Shown: piece by piece, positions 10,551 to 20,063 of the stretch
How the letters are laid out: every line of letters starts with the position of its first letter
Position numbering within the stretch: position 1 is the first letter of the stretch
Program-made: the position numbers and the translations under genes
Assembly: GCF_002142155.1 (NCBI RefSeq)
Contig: NZ_NASD01000010.1
Coordinates: forward strand, 1-64,000
From: Gilliamella apis
GTDB lineage: Bacteria > Pseudomonadota > Gammaproteobacteria > Enterobacterales > Orbaceae
Direction of reading: 5' to 3'
Length of the DNA stretch: 64,000 bases
The notes under the pieces: model-generated
Told to the model about the DNA's origin: nothing
What the model saw: only the letters and a program-made list of their open reading frames with translations
Database searches by the model: none

Positions 10551-11369
10551 ATGTTAGACAATGATTTGTTAGTTAAAGTGCACCGACAAAATTTATCTAC
10601 ATTGCTTTTCATAAACAATATCACGACGGATTGGCATCGTCACCCTTCTCTTCAATTGACAATATCATTGCACAATATGTCTTTTGAGCTAGAAACACCA
10701 GATGAAAAAAAAGATGTGTTTGGTTTTATTATTCAATCAAATGTTCCCCATAAACTGAGCGCACCAGATGTCTGTTGTATTAATTTGCTTATTGACCCAG
10801 AAAACCCCTATTATCACTTATTATCGCATTTTACTGAAACTAATCCTGTTTATTTTCTTACTAAAGAAGAAGCATTAAAAATTGCCAGTTATTTTATGAA
10901 ATCTGTTACTGTTAGCCAACCATTTGAACTTTATCACGTCTATAAGTTATTATGTGAGTCAGATCCTAATTGTTCATGTGATCAAGATAACCGCATTAAT
11001 AAAGCAGTCTCTATTATTTCATCATTACCTATAAAGCAAATTTCATCGAGGGAAATCGCCGAAAAAATACACCTTTCTGAAAGTCGCTTTCTTCATCTTT
11101 TTCGTTCTGAGTTGGGTATTAATTTTAGGGGTTATCTATTGTGGAAAAGATTACAGGATGTAATTGATACACTCGACTCCCCTACAACACTGACAAAATT
11201 AGCCAATGATATGGGATTTTCTGATTCGGCTCATTTTAGTAGAACATGTTTATCTAGTTTGGGGCTGAGACCATCACAACTCAAACGAGCTTTAATAATT
11301 GATAATAAAGACACTATATGCGGAAAACATTACTGTTTGTACAGCGTATTTCAGGCATTACATACCTAA
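10551..11369 (+). CDS. AraC-family transcriptional regulator
   Basis: The 272-residue protein has a divergent N-terminal cupin-like region (about 1-140) and a C-terminal AraC double helix-turn-helix (about 150-246). The second HTH shows MGFSDSAHFSRTCLSSLGLRPSQ. ISSREIAEKIHLSESRFLHLFRSELG is the first HTH. A ribosome site AAGGA lies near 10537. A role in controlling the adjacent efflux pair is possible, but no operator was identified. Confidence 0.88.
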   Translation: MLDNDLLVKVHRQNLSTLLFINNITTDWHRHPSLQLTISLHNMSFELETPDEKKDVFGFIIQSNVPHKLSAPDVCCINLLIDPENPYYHLLSHFTETNPVYFLTKEEALKIASYFMKSVTVSQPFELYHVYKLLCESDPNCSCDQDNRINKAVSIISSLPIKQISSREIAEKIHLSESRFLHLFRSELGINFRGYLLWKRLQDVIDTLDSPTTLTKLANDMGFSDSAHFSRTCLSSLGLRPSQLKRALIIDNKDTICGKHYCLYSVFQALHT

Positions 11370-12124
11370 AATACACTGTATTATCGTTTATATACTACTA
11401 ACTGAATATAAGATTCTTCGTTTCAGAAATATTGACCAAAGATTGCATTTGATTAATCGCAATACCATTAAGTGGTATCAAGCATTCGCAAGCACTTATA
11501 CCTTGATGAATTAAGACTGAGTTAATACTTTGCAGATTAGATAAAATGACTAATTGCTCTTTTGAATCATTATGTAAACAATTAACAATGCATCCGAATA
11601 TGGAAAAAAATACACTTGATAAATATTGAAGATAGTATGTTACATTTTCATATTGAGTACAAAACTAGAGGAACACCTATTCCTCATACACATCGTTATT
11701 ATGATAAAAAATTAAATTTAATCAATATACGTTGAACCGAGAATATAACTATATAAAAAATATATATTTGCAAGTATTCTATCTGGAATTTTTTGGTAAA
11801 GAAATAACTGATTTCAGGATAAGTCATTTTCATTGTAATGTTACTTATTTTTTCTGCCCTGTAGTATCACTTCACCATTTATTTGTAAAAATAATTGAGG
11901 AGTGTATACCGTCACATTAATATTTGGGTGATTAATAACCTGTTCTCGTTTGGATGATTATGGATAGAGGAGTTAGCTATGCTTAAGGCTCATTTTAACT
12001 AAAACTATTACCTAAATAGGCATACTACTACAAAAGTATAACATCCTACTTAGGCATTAAAATTGATAATGCACTATAAATAAGTATATAAATATAGATT
12101 TAATAGTGCTGTAACAATCTTTGA
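11370..12124. other. 755-bp accessory gap with traces of decayed coding sequence
   Basis: No intact gene is supported here. A minus-strand stretch of over 60 codons without a stop (about 11410-11610) reads ILSNLQSINSVLIHQG. A short plus-strand frame near 11638-11735 contains PIPHTHRYYD. A minus-strand frame ending near 11852 reads VYTPQLFLQINGEV. I do not recognise any of them. They look like pieces of lost genes, in keeping with the remnants at 6.3-10.4 kb. Confidence 0.4.
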
Positions 12125-15100
12125 TTAAAGGTTAATATTCAAAGCTTCTTGTAACTGTTTTGCTTTCGCAACTGCTGTTGACTTTAATTTTGATGAAGCT
12201 ATTTCGTGCAGACCTTCCCATTTAGCATCTTTGATGTAACCACGCAATGCAGCTTCTTTCAAATAAGCGGCATACTGTAAAGATATGTCTAAAATACGAT
12301 TTGTCCAGACTGGTATTTTTTCCCCTCGACTAACAAGATTACCAACAAAACGAACACATTCAATTAAAATAGGCCAAAGTAGCGGTAAAAATTTAATTTC
12401 TTTTTCTAGTGACCTAATAAGTTTTGCAGGACTTACAATGGGATTTTTTAAAAATAGTAAAATTGCTCTACGAACAGTTTCTTCATCAATGCGACTCGTT
12501 AAAACATAATTTTCAGCAAAATAGGCACCCTCGCCATCTTGAGCGAGAAGTCCAATAACAATTATTAATAAAGTATTCGATAATGCTGGTATTTCTGTAC
12601 TAGACAATGGGCCATCTTCATTTTTTAACCAATTTCGATATTTGCTCACCAGTAAGGCTTTTTTATCATTATCCCAATGCAAATAAACACTTTCTTGGCT
12701 ATCTGTTGTAAATTTAGGGTGTTCCATGGGAGCCGGATATGCTTGACATTGCCCTTCTATTTCTAAATCAAAAAACCAATTTGTTTTTACTATATGAAAA
12801 ACACGGTCATTAATATCTGGTAGTTTCAATGTAAAAATGAAAGCGGAATTAGATTTGCTTTGCTCAAATAAATCAATTGAGATAATAGCGCCATCATCAA
12901 GTACCGGAATGTTTCTTTCTTTTTTAGGCCAAATTTTATCAAAATCAGTTATATTAACTTCATTAGAATTTTTTGATTTAACAGACTTAATGTCTGGTAA
13001 TTGGGTAATAATATATTTTGCTACACTGATTGCCCGTGAACTACCTGTTTTTTCAGCTAAAGCTCTCAAACCTAAAAGATCCAGTTGGTTTGGCGACGCA
13101 AGTCCATTGGTAACTGCAAACTGAACTTCGGGTAAAAATTCTGCCATAGCATCTACAATTTCATCAGTTCCTATTAGCAATCTCGGCGCTTTTAAAGACG
13201 CTAAAATTAATTCATCTAAAATTGGCCATACAACTGATAAAAGTCCTTGATGTGCAATATTTGACAATGTTGCAACTAAACTCACTAATTTAGAAGGAGT
13301 GTTATTTATCCAGTCTAGTAAGAAAACATCAGCAATTCCTGGTATAAGTAAACCTCTTTCCCATGCCTCATTCACGGCTAAGGCTATATCAGCTATAGCA
13401 CGGGGTGATGCTGAACGCTGTGCAGCGAGAATATTCATTGCAACACCAGCAGTTAACGGTATTTGTCTCTTAGCAATTTGCCTAAAAATGAGACCCTTGA
13501 CATGTTCCGTTTCATTGAAACAAGAAACACTCAGTCGTATAGCAGCATCACCCCAGAGCGGAAACACAGAAAATGCACTAGTAGTCAAATCACCTAAAGA
13601 ATCAAACCTTTTAGGAAAGTATTGTAATGATGGGGTGGTTGGAATTTTTATATCCCAAAAATATTCCTCATTATAATCTAATAAAACTTCTTTTACTGGG
13701 CAATCAAGATAAGCTAAAACCATGTCACCAGCGTTAACAGGAATTTTTTTACCTGATTGTAAAATGACATCAACCTTTAACGTTTTTAATAAGTTTAAAT
13801 TTTTACTACTTTGTGTTTTGGTATCCAAACGAGTTAAAGCTAAAAATATATCCGCTTCAAGTGCATGAATTTTATTTTTCTGATATTTTTCTAGTCGCTT
13901 ACAAAGATCATCTACTGTAATTGAAAGATCACTCTTACTAGGAGTTGATAAAATACAAGGCAATTGATCTAAATTTTTGCACACTACATAATTACGAGCA
14001 TGCAATACTTCATGTACCATATCTTTCTGATCTGCTCCCCAATAGCCTTCAGGTTCGATTCCTTTCACCCAACAAGCAATCAAATTAAGTAGTACATCAA
14101 CAGATGTTGGTTTCACCCCCGCCAAACTTGTTCGAGCCGATTGAGGATCGTTATAAGCGATCTTATTTGCAACAGCTAAAAATCTTTCAGCAACAGTATC
14201 ACAAACAAACTCTCTTCGACTAACCAGTTCACTGGCAAGCTCTGTTAGTGCTTGAGGTGTAACTTTTCCCCAATCAAATTGAGGACATGTCCACAAAGAT
14301 GGTGTTTTTTGCCAAAGATATTTAATGTCCTGTGTATGACTTTCTTCAATTTGTGCATAATTGAGTTGCCAATGGTTAGCCAATTGACGAGCTAGCTTTG
14401 CAATAGATTTATCTTTATCGTCACACCATATCGCCAGCCATGGTGTGAGTTGCGCTACATCACTAGCGGCTTTTCTTGTCATTGCTGTTTTTAAAACTAA
14501 CTGTTTTGTTGATTTAACCTTTGCTGAGAATGAAGCTATCATTACCTCATTTAAAAGTTCATCATCAACATTCTTTATCAATATAGGCGCAATTTTTGCA
14601 ATTACATCTGATTCACCTTTGGCAAGTAAAGGAATCAAAACAGCTGTTCTTTCATATAACGTTGTAGTACTTATCCCTAACTCCTCTATTGCACTAACCC
14701 AAACCTTTCTATCCCCAGGTCGACTGGCAACATCTAACGCAAAAAAGATAAACTCTATGGCGTCTTGTTTTGAGAGCCAACCTTGTTTAACACCTTCGAT
14801 AAATACAGAAAAGAATGGTCCAGTTGCAGGTACATTGACGGCAATCCCTATTTTAATATGCTCAGAAAATCTGCGTTTTATTTGTTCTTGTATTGGTAAC
14901 TCTTGAGTCGATACTGCTCTAGAATAGTCTTCAGCAGGTAATCCCATAGACAAAGCAGCATAAACAGCCCAATCTTTCATATATTCGTAGCTTTCAGGAA
15001 TAGCTAAATTTAACTGATCAACAAGTTGAACGGCAATATCACCAAATACACTTGAAGAGTGTTCAAATACTCTTCTTCTGGATACGCAAGCTTTGCTGAT

Positions 15101-15442
15101 AAAGTTAGTCGCATATTTTTCACCTTTATCCTTAATAATAGGCAGTAATAAGGGCCTATCAGCAAAATAAGCAAACTCTAGAGCACGGGTGATAGAAACG
15201 CCAATCCTAATAGCATACAATGTGATATGTTTGAGATTGCATTCAATATATCCTTCATTGCTGTAATCGCTGTTTGCCTCTCTTTTAATAAGACGCTCCC
15301 AGTCTCCATTTTTTAGACCATTCAGCGCTATTTTTTGTTGTTCTTTTGTGCCTAGTGGTTGCTGTAATATGGTATCTATAGTTACTTTTTCCCATCCCAA
15401 AGAGTTAAAAATAGCAACGGCTTCTTCAAGCTTAGAGTTCAT
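12125..15442 (-). CDS. Large repeat protein of unknown function coupled to a SWIM protein (possibly DUF6493)
   Basis: The 1105-residue protein has no signal peptide or membrane segment. It is mostly predicted helix, with repeated 35-50 residue blocks rich in Leu/Ala, suggesting a HEAT-like solenoid. I see no nucleotide-binding or catalytic motif. Its start overlaps the end of the SWIM zinc-finger gene by 11 bp, so the two are one translational unit. From memory, proteins of this kind next to SWIM proteins are annotated DUF6493, and SWIM genes also occur with MoxR-ATPase/VWA genes (yehL-yehP-yehQ in Escherichia coli). No ATPase or VWA gene is present here. The function is unknown. Confidence 0.6.
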   Translation of the reverse strand: MNSKLEEAVAIFNSLGWEKVTIDTILQQPLGTKEQQKIALNGLKNGDWERLIKREANSDYSNEGYIECNLKHITLYAIRIGVSITRALEFAYFADRPLLLPIIKDKGEKYATNFISKACVSRRRVFEHSSSVFGDIAVQLVDQLNLAIPESYEYMKDWAVYAALSMGLPAEDYSRAVSTQELPIQEQIKRRFSEHIKIGIAVNVPATGPFFSVFIEGVKQGWLSKQDAIEFIFFALDVASRPGDRKVWVSAIEELGISTTTLYERTAVLIPLLAKGESDVIAKIAPILIKNVDDELLNEVMIASFSAKVKSTKQLVLKTAMTRKAASDVAQLTPWLAIWCDDKDKSIAKLARQLANHWQLNYAQIEESHTQDIKYLWQKTPSLWTCPQFDWGKVTPQALTELASELVSRREFVCDTVAERFLAVANKIAYNDPQSARTSLAGVKPTSVDVLLNLIACWVKGIEPEGYWGADQKDMVHEVLHARNYVVCKNLDQLPCILSTPSKSDLSITVDDLCKRLEKYQKNKIHALEADIFLALTRLDTKTQSSKNLNLLKTLKVDVILQSGKKIPVNAGDMVLAYLDCPVKEVLLDYNEEYFWDIKIPTTPSLQYFPKRFDSLGDLTTSAFSVFPLWGDAAIRLSVSCFNETEHVKGLIFRQIAKRQIPLTAGVAMNILAAQRSASPRAIADIALAVNEAWERGLLIPGIADVFLLDWINNTPSKLVSLVATLSNIAHQGLLSVVWPILDELILASLKAPRLLIGTDEIVDAMAEFLPEVQFAVTNGLASPNQLDLLGLRALAEKTGSSRAISVAKYIITQLPDIKSVKSKNSNEVNITDFDKIWPKKERNIPVLDDGAIISIDLFEQSKSNSAFIFTLKLPDINDRVFHIVKTNWFFDLEIEGQCQAYPAPMEHPKFTTDSQESVYLHWDNDKKALLVSKYRNWLKNEDGPLSSTEIPALSNTLLIIVIGLLAQDGEGAYFAENYVLTSRIDEETVRRAILLFLKNPIVSPAKLIRSLEKEIKFLPLLWPILIECVRFVGNLVSRGEKIPVWTNRILDISLQYAAYLKEAALRGYIKDAKWEGLHEIASSKLKSTAVAKAKQLQEALNINL

Positions 15443-16787
15443 AAATACCTTCCTTGATTTGTACAGCTAAAACGTGCTTACAAGGGCCTTTTTTCTGTTG
15501 ATTTTTAAGATACCAAGTACATGTACATTGTGGATTGCAATTCAGTTGATTTGTAGGAATAGACACTCGATAACAATCATCTGTAGAATTGACCATCCAT
15601 GTCATCTCATCAATTTTTTCGATCCGATCAACTAATTTATGCGCACCAATAAGACGTGGATTATCTTTTAAAACTCGGTTCGGATCTTCTGGTAACTCAC
15701 GATGAAAATAAGAACCTTCATATGCATCAAACCCAAGTTTTCCAGAAACGGCAAGATAAGCAAGTGCGCGCTCAATACGATAAGCCTCTAATGCTGAAGC
15801 ATTTGACAATTGTTCTTTATTAATAAGCGCATCAAACTGTAAAAGATCATTCACTATTTTTGAATCTTCTTGTTCTACTGATGAAACTAAAGAGGTTAAC
15901 AATGCTCCTTCACCAGAATATCCTTGCCATGTTTCAGCTGTTAAGCTAAGTGTTAAACGAGCACCCAAAAGGCTTACTTCAATCATGCATGGCCCCTGCT
16001 CGTTATTTTGCAAACAGTAAAAGGTTAAACTTTTAATATTCGTTATTAGGCGCTTAAGTGCATTGAGACGATGCAAGCCAGATATATAAACACTATGCGT
16101 ATCGCTTCTAGACATTAATTTAATACCTGAACGCGATAATACAAGCCAACCAGATTGATTTTTACTCGTTACATTAGGTAGAGTACTCACAAACATTTGT
16201 GCTTGAGGTCCTTTTATTGTAAAAACTGGCTTCATGTTTTTATGAATTTCAGCGATATTGCCTAAAGCTCTTATCCACCGATTAGGCATTTGAACAGGCC
16301 GTTGTAAAATGATTTTTGCTAACCCATTGAGATGATTGCCTTTATCCTCTATATACCGTGTTGCTAACCCTTGATCACCTATATTTAAATGAAGTCTGTC
16401 TTTACTATTAACCTTAGCAAGAGCTTGTCTTAAACCAATACCAATATCAACATTAGTAGTACCTCGATGAATCTCTCCATCAAGGCCGTCTCTTAATAAA
16501 TCTAAACGTGCATATACCCCATTACAGGCAGAAAAACACTCTGCTCTTACACGGTCACCTTGCGCTGAAAGTACCGGATCTTTTTGAAACTCAGGCTTAT
16601 ACTGGCAATAGTTCGTAGAGGTAATGTCTGCTAATGCAAGCAAGCCTCTTGCAATAATTTGAGGGTAAAGAGCAAAACCAGAAAAAAATACCGGATGATG
16701 AACAATACCTGTTGGCGTCAAAGCAGGCGAAAGCGCTAAAGCTAGTGCTCCATCAGTAAAATTTGATTGCTGAAAAAAAGCTCGCAC
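15432..16787 (-). CDS. SWIM zinc-finger protein
   Basis: The 451-residue protein ends in a SWIM finger, CxC-x12-CxH, with Cys421, Cys423, Cys436 and His438 (CTCTWYLKNQQKKGPCKH). The N-terminal 400 residues have no motif I recognise. SWIM fingers bind DNA or protein. The gene is the first of a two-gene unit with the large repeat protein downstream. YehQ of Escherichia coli is the nearest named relative I can suggest. It is likely cytoplasmic. Confidence 0.8.
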   Translation of the reverse strand: MRAFFQQSNFTDGALALALSPALTPTGIVHHPVFFSGFALYPQIIARGLLALADITSTNYCQYKPEFQKDPVLSAQGDRVRAECFSACNGVYARLDLLRDGLDGEIHRGTTNVDIGIGLRQALAKVNSKDRLHLNIGDQGLATRYIEDKGNHLNGLAKIILQRPVQMPNRWIRALGNIAEIHKNMKPVFTIKGPQAQMFVSTLPNVTSKNQSGWLVLSRSGIKLMSRSDTHSVYISGLHRLNALKRLITNIKSLTFYCLQNNEQGPCMIEVSLLGARLTLSLTAETWQGYSGEGALLTSLVSSVEQEDSKIVNDLLQFDALINKEQLSNASALEAYRIERALAYLAVSGKLGFDAYEGSYFHRELPEDPNRVLKDNPRLIGAHKLVDRIEKIDEMTWMVNSTDDCYRVSIPTNQLNCNPQCTCTWYLKNQQKKGPCKHVLAVQIKEGIYEL

Positions 16788-17135
16788 GGTTTTTCCTAAA
16801 TAAAAAATTTAAACAAATACTAAAATAGAACCAATGCTACATATGATATCTTTTAAGATTATATAGTTTATTGATAATTAGTTTATCAAAAACCAACAAA
16901 AAAGTGAGTTTTTTTAAAGGTAAACATTGCTTTTAGCATCTATTTATTAGAAGATTATTTATATTAGAGTTTTTATGAAAAATATCTGTTTTTAACTCTT
17001 ATCTACCAATTTTATTGGCAATATTGAACGCCAAATATTTGTACAATAACAAAATTAAAATACAATAAACAACAATCTTTACTGAAATGCATACTTAGAT
17101 TATTTGTTGCATATAAAAATATAGGAATAGAACAC
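16788..17135. other. Divergent intergenic region, no gene seen
   Basis: This 348-bp, very AT-rich stretch separates the minus-strand SWIM gene from the plus-strand secreted protein. It must hold the promoters of both. I see no open frame, hairpin terminator or recognisable operator. Confidence 0.5.
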
Positions 17136-17729
17136 ATGAAAGAACTATTAAAAAAAATCACTATATTATCTTTGTTGTTTGCAGCCCCATTATTTGCCAA
17201 CCCAACTACTGAAAACATATCCATATTTAAAAAACAGAAGGAAGTTTTAAATGATGGAATAGAATATTTAACTTACTCAGCAGATATTGATGATGGTCGC
17301 TTTGTATTTATTGTTAATAATTATTCTAATAAAAACGATTATTCCAGAGAAGCGGTTGCGAGATATATCGTCGGTAACAATATTTATCGTGTAGTTTTAG
17401 TTGAGTTTTGTGTCGACGAAACTGATCTATGTGGTGAATTACCTACATTATTAACCCCGGTAGAAAAATTTGCTGATACTTTCTATCATGGTGAAGATCC
17501 TACAAATTACATTTGGAAGATCACTTACGTCAAAAATGATAAATTAGTCACTATTGAAGAATTTGCTACAATACCTAAAGTAGGTGATTTAAATGATTTT
17601 GTTGGTAAAATTCCGTCAGAGGAAGATGAAGAGGAAGGTATGGACTCTTCTATAAAGTATAATGAACAAGATATTAATTATAAACCATACATTCTAGATT
17701 GGGGCTATGGACCAAAAGTCAAACCATAA
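17136..17729 (+). CDS. Secreted acidic protein of unknown function
   Basis: The 197-residue protein begins with a clear Sec signal peptide (about 1-21, ending LFAAPLFA). The mature part is acidic, with EEDEEEG near 170, two cysteines close together (CVDETDLC) that could form a disulfide, and an aromatic tail (YKPYILDWGYGPK). I do not recognise the family. It stands alone between divergent and convergent neighbours. A periplasmic or surface role is inferred only from the signal peptide. Confidence 0.7.
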   Translation: MKELLKKITILSLLFAAPLFANPTTENISIFKKQKEVLNDGIEYLTYSADIDDGRFVFIVNNYSNKNDYSREAVARYIVGNNIYRVVLVEFCVDETDLCGELPTLLTPVEKFADTFYHGEDPTNYIWKITYVKNDKLVTIEEFATIPKVGDLNDFVGKIPSEEDEEEGMDSSIKYNEQDINYKPYILDWGYGPKVKP

Positions 17730-17825
17730 TATAGAAAGATAATTTCATTTTAAACTTGTTCAAATGTATCAACAAGGTAAACTTTCTTACTATTTTATTT
17801 TTATGATATCTTTTTTTAAATAGTA

Positions 17826-17854
17826 TAAAAAATGCAAACAATTGTTTGCATTTT
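17826..17854. terminator. Bidirectional intrinsic terminator
   Basis: The 20-base palindrome ATGCAAACAATTGTTTGCAT is flanked by an A-tract before and TTTT after. It separates the plus-strand secreted protein (ending 17729) from the minus-strand TonB receptor (ending 17874), so it can serve both. Confidence 0.8.
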
Positions 17855-17873
17855 GTTAGTTTATAGTTGATAA

Positions 17874-19910
17874 CTACCATTTATAGTTAAGCGTTCCTAC
17901 CACACTGCGTTCCGCACCGTAATAACACCAATAACTACAACCTGATACATATTTTTTGTCGGTTAAATTAGTTGCATTAACTTGTACTGACCATGATTTA
18001 TTAAACTGATATTTAACCATTGCATCCCATAAGGTATAACTAGGTACACTTTCATTTGGATAATAGACTTCATCAACAGTTTTACCAATATAACGAAGCC
18101 CTGATCCAACAGTTAACCCATCAAGCTGACCATCAAATTTATAATTTACCCAAGCTGAAGCAGAATGTTTTGGAATTAATGAACTACGTGTTGTCAATGA
18201 AGCTGTTTGATCTGTTTTAGCATGAGTATAAGTATAAGCAAAATCCATATCTATACTTTTAGTAATATCAGCCTTTATTTGTAACTCTACACCTTTACTG
18301 CGTGCTTCTAATGTTTGTGATGCTTGCCCTGTCCCATTAGAAACAAATGAATTCTGAGATTTAATATCAAAATAGGCCAGAGTAAATGTACCATTTAACC
18401 AATCAGGCTCATACTTACCCCCTACTTCCCACTGTTTTGCTTCATAAGGTCGATACATTGTTTTGTTGACACTATCATAGCCATACACTGGCAAAAATGA
18501 TTCTGAATAATTTATATAAGGTGCAATATTGTTATCGAAAATATACATTAAACCAGCATTATAGGCATTATGGTTATAATCACGATTAAAATCAGAACCA
18601 CTCCAGTATCCATCATTTTTTATTTTGCTATGACGGATACCTTGATTGAAAATCAGTTTATTATCAAAAGTCAGTTGATTTTGTACATATGCACCTAATT
18701 CTTGTGCTTTTAATTTAAAAGGTGAATAACTACCTGTAATATTTGAATGAGTTAATCTTGGTTTAAAACGATTCACTGTACTAGCGCTGCCACTAAAATT
18801 ATTTCCACTCATATTGGTATTTAAATAATCAATTCCAATTAATAATGTGTCTCGCCAATTTCCATATTCAAAATCTTTAGAAAGGCGATTATCAATTGTG
18901 TGAGTATTGTTAATACCTATTTGAGAATATGCAAAACGTGAATAATTTTTTCCATCAACTGTTGGTGTGAAATCCATACCATAAACACCTGATAAATCTA
19001 AATCTTGATGAGCATATTTATAGTTTTGCGTAAAAACAAGTCCATTATTGAATTGATGTCTAAATTCATAACCGACCGTTTCTGATTTACGATTAAAATT
19101 ATCAAAATCTTTATCACCGTAATAAGTATCCCTTGCCACTTTCCCATATTTAGAATGAAATAGCGTGCCATAAGCAGGGAAAAATCCATTTTCAGGAATG
19201 CCAAAATCACGTTGGAAACTTGATAATAAAGTTAAAGAAGTTAGTTCATTTATGTCCCATGTTAAACTCGGTGCAAAATAATAATGCTTTAATCCAGTTT
19301 TGGTTTGTTGTCCATTTTCATCTCGATAGGCACCCACTAATCGATATCGTACATCATCAGTTAATATACCACTATAATCTCCATTTATTCCTACTTGTGC
19401 ATGTGTTCCATAAAACACATTAACTTCACCAGCTGGAGCCTTTTTGGGACGTTTGGATATCATATTGACGGTACCGCCAGGTTTAGATGAACCATATAGT
19501 TGAGAACTTGCGCCCTTTAATACTTCTATTTTTTCCAGTCCGAAAATTTCAGGTGTTGAACCAAAATAACTATAAGTAAATTGAGGCATACCGTCTAAAG
19601 TAAATGAAACATCTAATCCTCTAATTTTTAACCAATTTGTGCGGCCATCATGACCATATGAACTATTTAATACGCCAGAAGTATAAGATAGTGCTTCGTC
19701 GACTTTTTTATAGTCTTTATCTTTAATCTGCTTTTCATCAATAGAATCTGTCGATTGAGTATCATAAAATTTGACCGTGCCTGTTTTGGCCATTGAACCA
19801 ACAACTTCCATTGTATCAGTTGTTTCAGCATATGCGATGATAGGTAAAACAGATAATATAGAACAAACTAAAATACGTTTTTTAGGTTTAAAATGAGTTG
19901 AATAACTCAT
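17874..19910 (-). CDS. TonB-dependent siderophore receptor (FhuA/FoxA type)
   Basis: The 678-residue protein has a signal peptide (about 1-28) and a TonB box DTMEVVG (32-38). Its plug domain contains VDEALSYTSGV and IEVLKGASSQLYGSSKPGGTVN. The rest is a 22-strand-type barrel with many aromatic strands ending in YKW. The plug motif LYGxxxPGGxVN is the siderophore-receptor signature. It is the last gene of the Fur-controlled operon and would pass ferric siderophore, probably a hydroxamate given fhuBCD, to the periplasm. An AAAGGAG site lies just upstream of the start. Confidence 0.93.
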   Translation of the reverse strand: MSYSTHFKPKKRILVCSILSVLPIIAYAETTDTMEVVGSMAKTGTVKFYDTQSTDSIDEKQIKDKDYKKVDEALSYTSGVLNSSYGHDGRTNWLKIRGLDVSFTLDGMPQFTYSYFGSTPEIFGLEKIEVLKGASSQLYGSSKPGGTVNMISKRPKKAPAGEVNVFYGTHAQVGINGDYSGILTDDVRYRLVGAYRDENGQQTKTGLKHYYFAPSLTWDINELTSLTLLSSFQRDFGIPENGFFPAYGTLFHSKYGKVARDTYYGDKDFDNFNRKSETVGYEFRHQFNNGLVFTQNYKYAHQDLDLSGVYGMDFTPTVDGKNYSRFAYSQIGINNTHTIDNRLSKDFEYGNWRDTLLIGIDYLNTNMSGNNFSGSASTVNRFKPRLTHSNITGSYSPFKLKAQELGAYVQNQLTFDNKLIFNQGIRHSKIKNDGYWSGSDFNRDYNHNAYNAGLMYIFDNNIAPYINYSESFLPVYGYDSVNKTMYRPYEAKQWEVGGKYEPDWLNGTFTLAYFDIKSQNSFVSNGTGQASQTLEARSKGVELQIKADITKSIDMDFAYTYTHAKTDQTASLTTRSSLIPKHSASAWVNYKFDGQLDGLTVGSGLRYIGKTVDEVYYPNESVPSYTLWDAMVKYQFNKSWSVQVNATNLTDKKYVSGCSYWCYYGAERSVVGTLNYKW

Positions 19911-19927
19911 AGTTTTCTCCTTTTTGG

Positions 19928-20061
19928 TTATGAACTGAGCTCGTGAAATTGATCATTGAACTCCTCAATAATGCCATCAGTATGCTCAAAATATTGTTAT
20001 CATGACTAATAGCAAAAATAGTATGACCATATGGTTTAAAAGTTTGCAAAAAAGCCGACAT
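19928..20061 (-). pseudogene. Remnant of a siderophore/cyclic-peptide ABC exporter
   Basis: Directly after the fhuB stop, a frame reads TFKPYGHTIFAISHDNN. This matches the H-loop region of PvdE/SyrD-type exporters (L-x-GKTI-aISHDD-YF). After a one-base frameshift it continues YFEHTDGIIEEFNDQFHEL to a stop at 19928. Only about the last 45 residues of a roughly 550-residue protein remain, with no Walker A or transmembrane domain. The ancestral operon probably read fhuB, exporter, receptor. Confidence 0.72.
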
Positions 20062-20063
20062 TA

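Noticed and set aside
11732-11920. 62-codon frame after the AraC gene
   Set aside because: No ribosome site, AT-driven composition and no recognisable similarity.
5923-12124. Integrative island at tRNA-Ser
   Set aside because: The region looks acquired and decayed, but there is no integrase and I saw no repeat of the tRNA 3' end near 12 kb.
14445-14906. 153-codon plus-strand frame
   Set aside because: It lies antisense inside the 1105-residue gene, has unlikely composition and no ribosome site.
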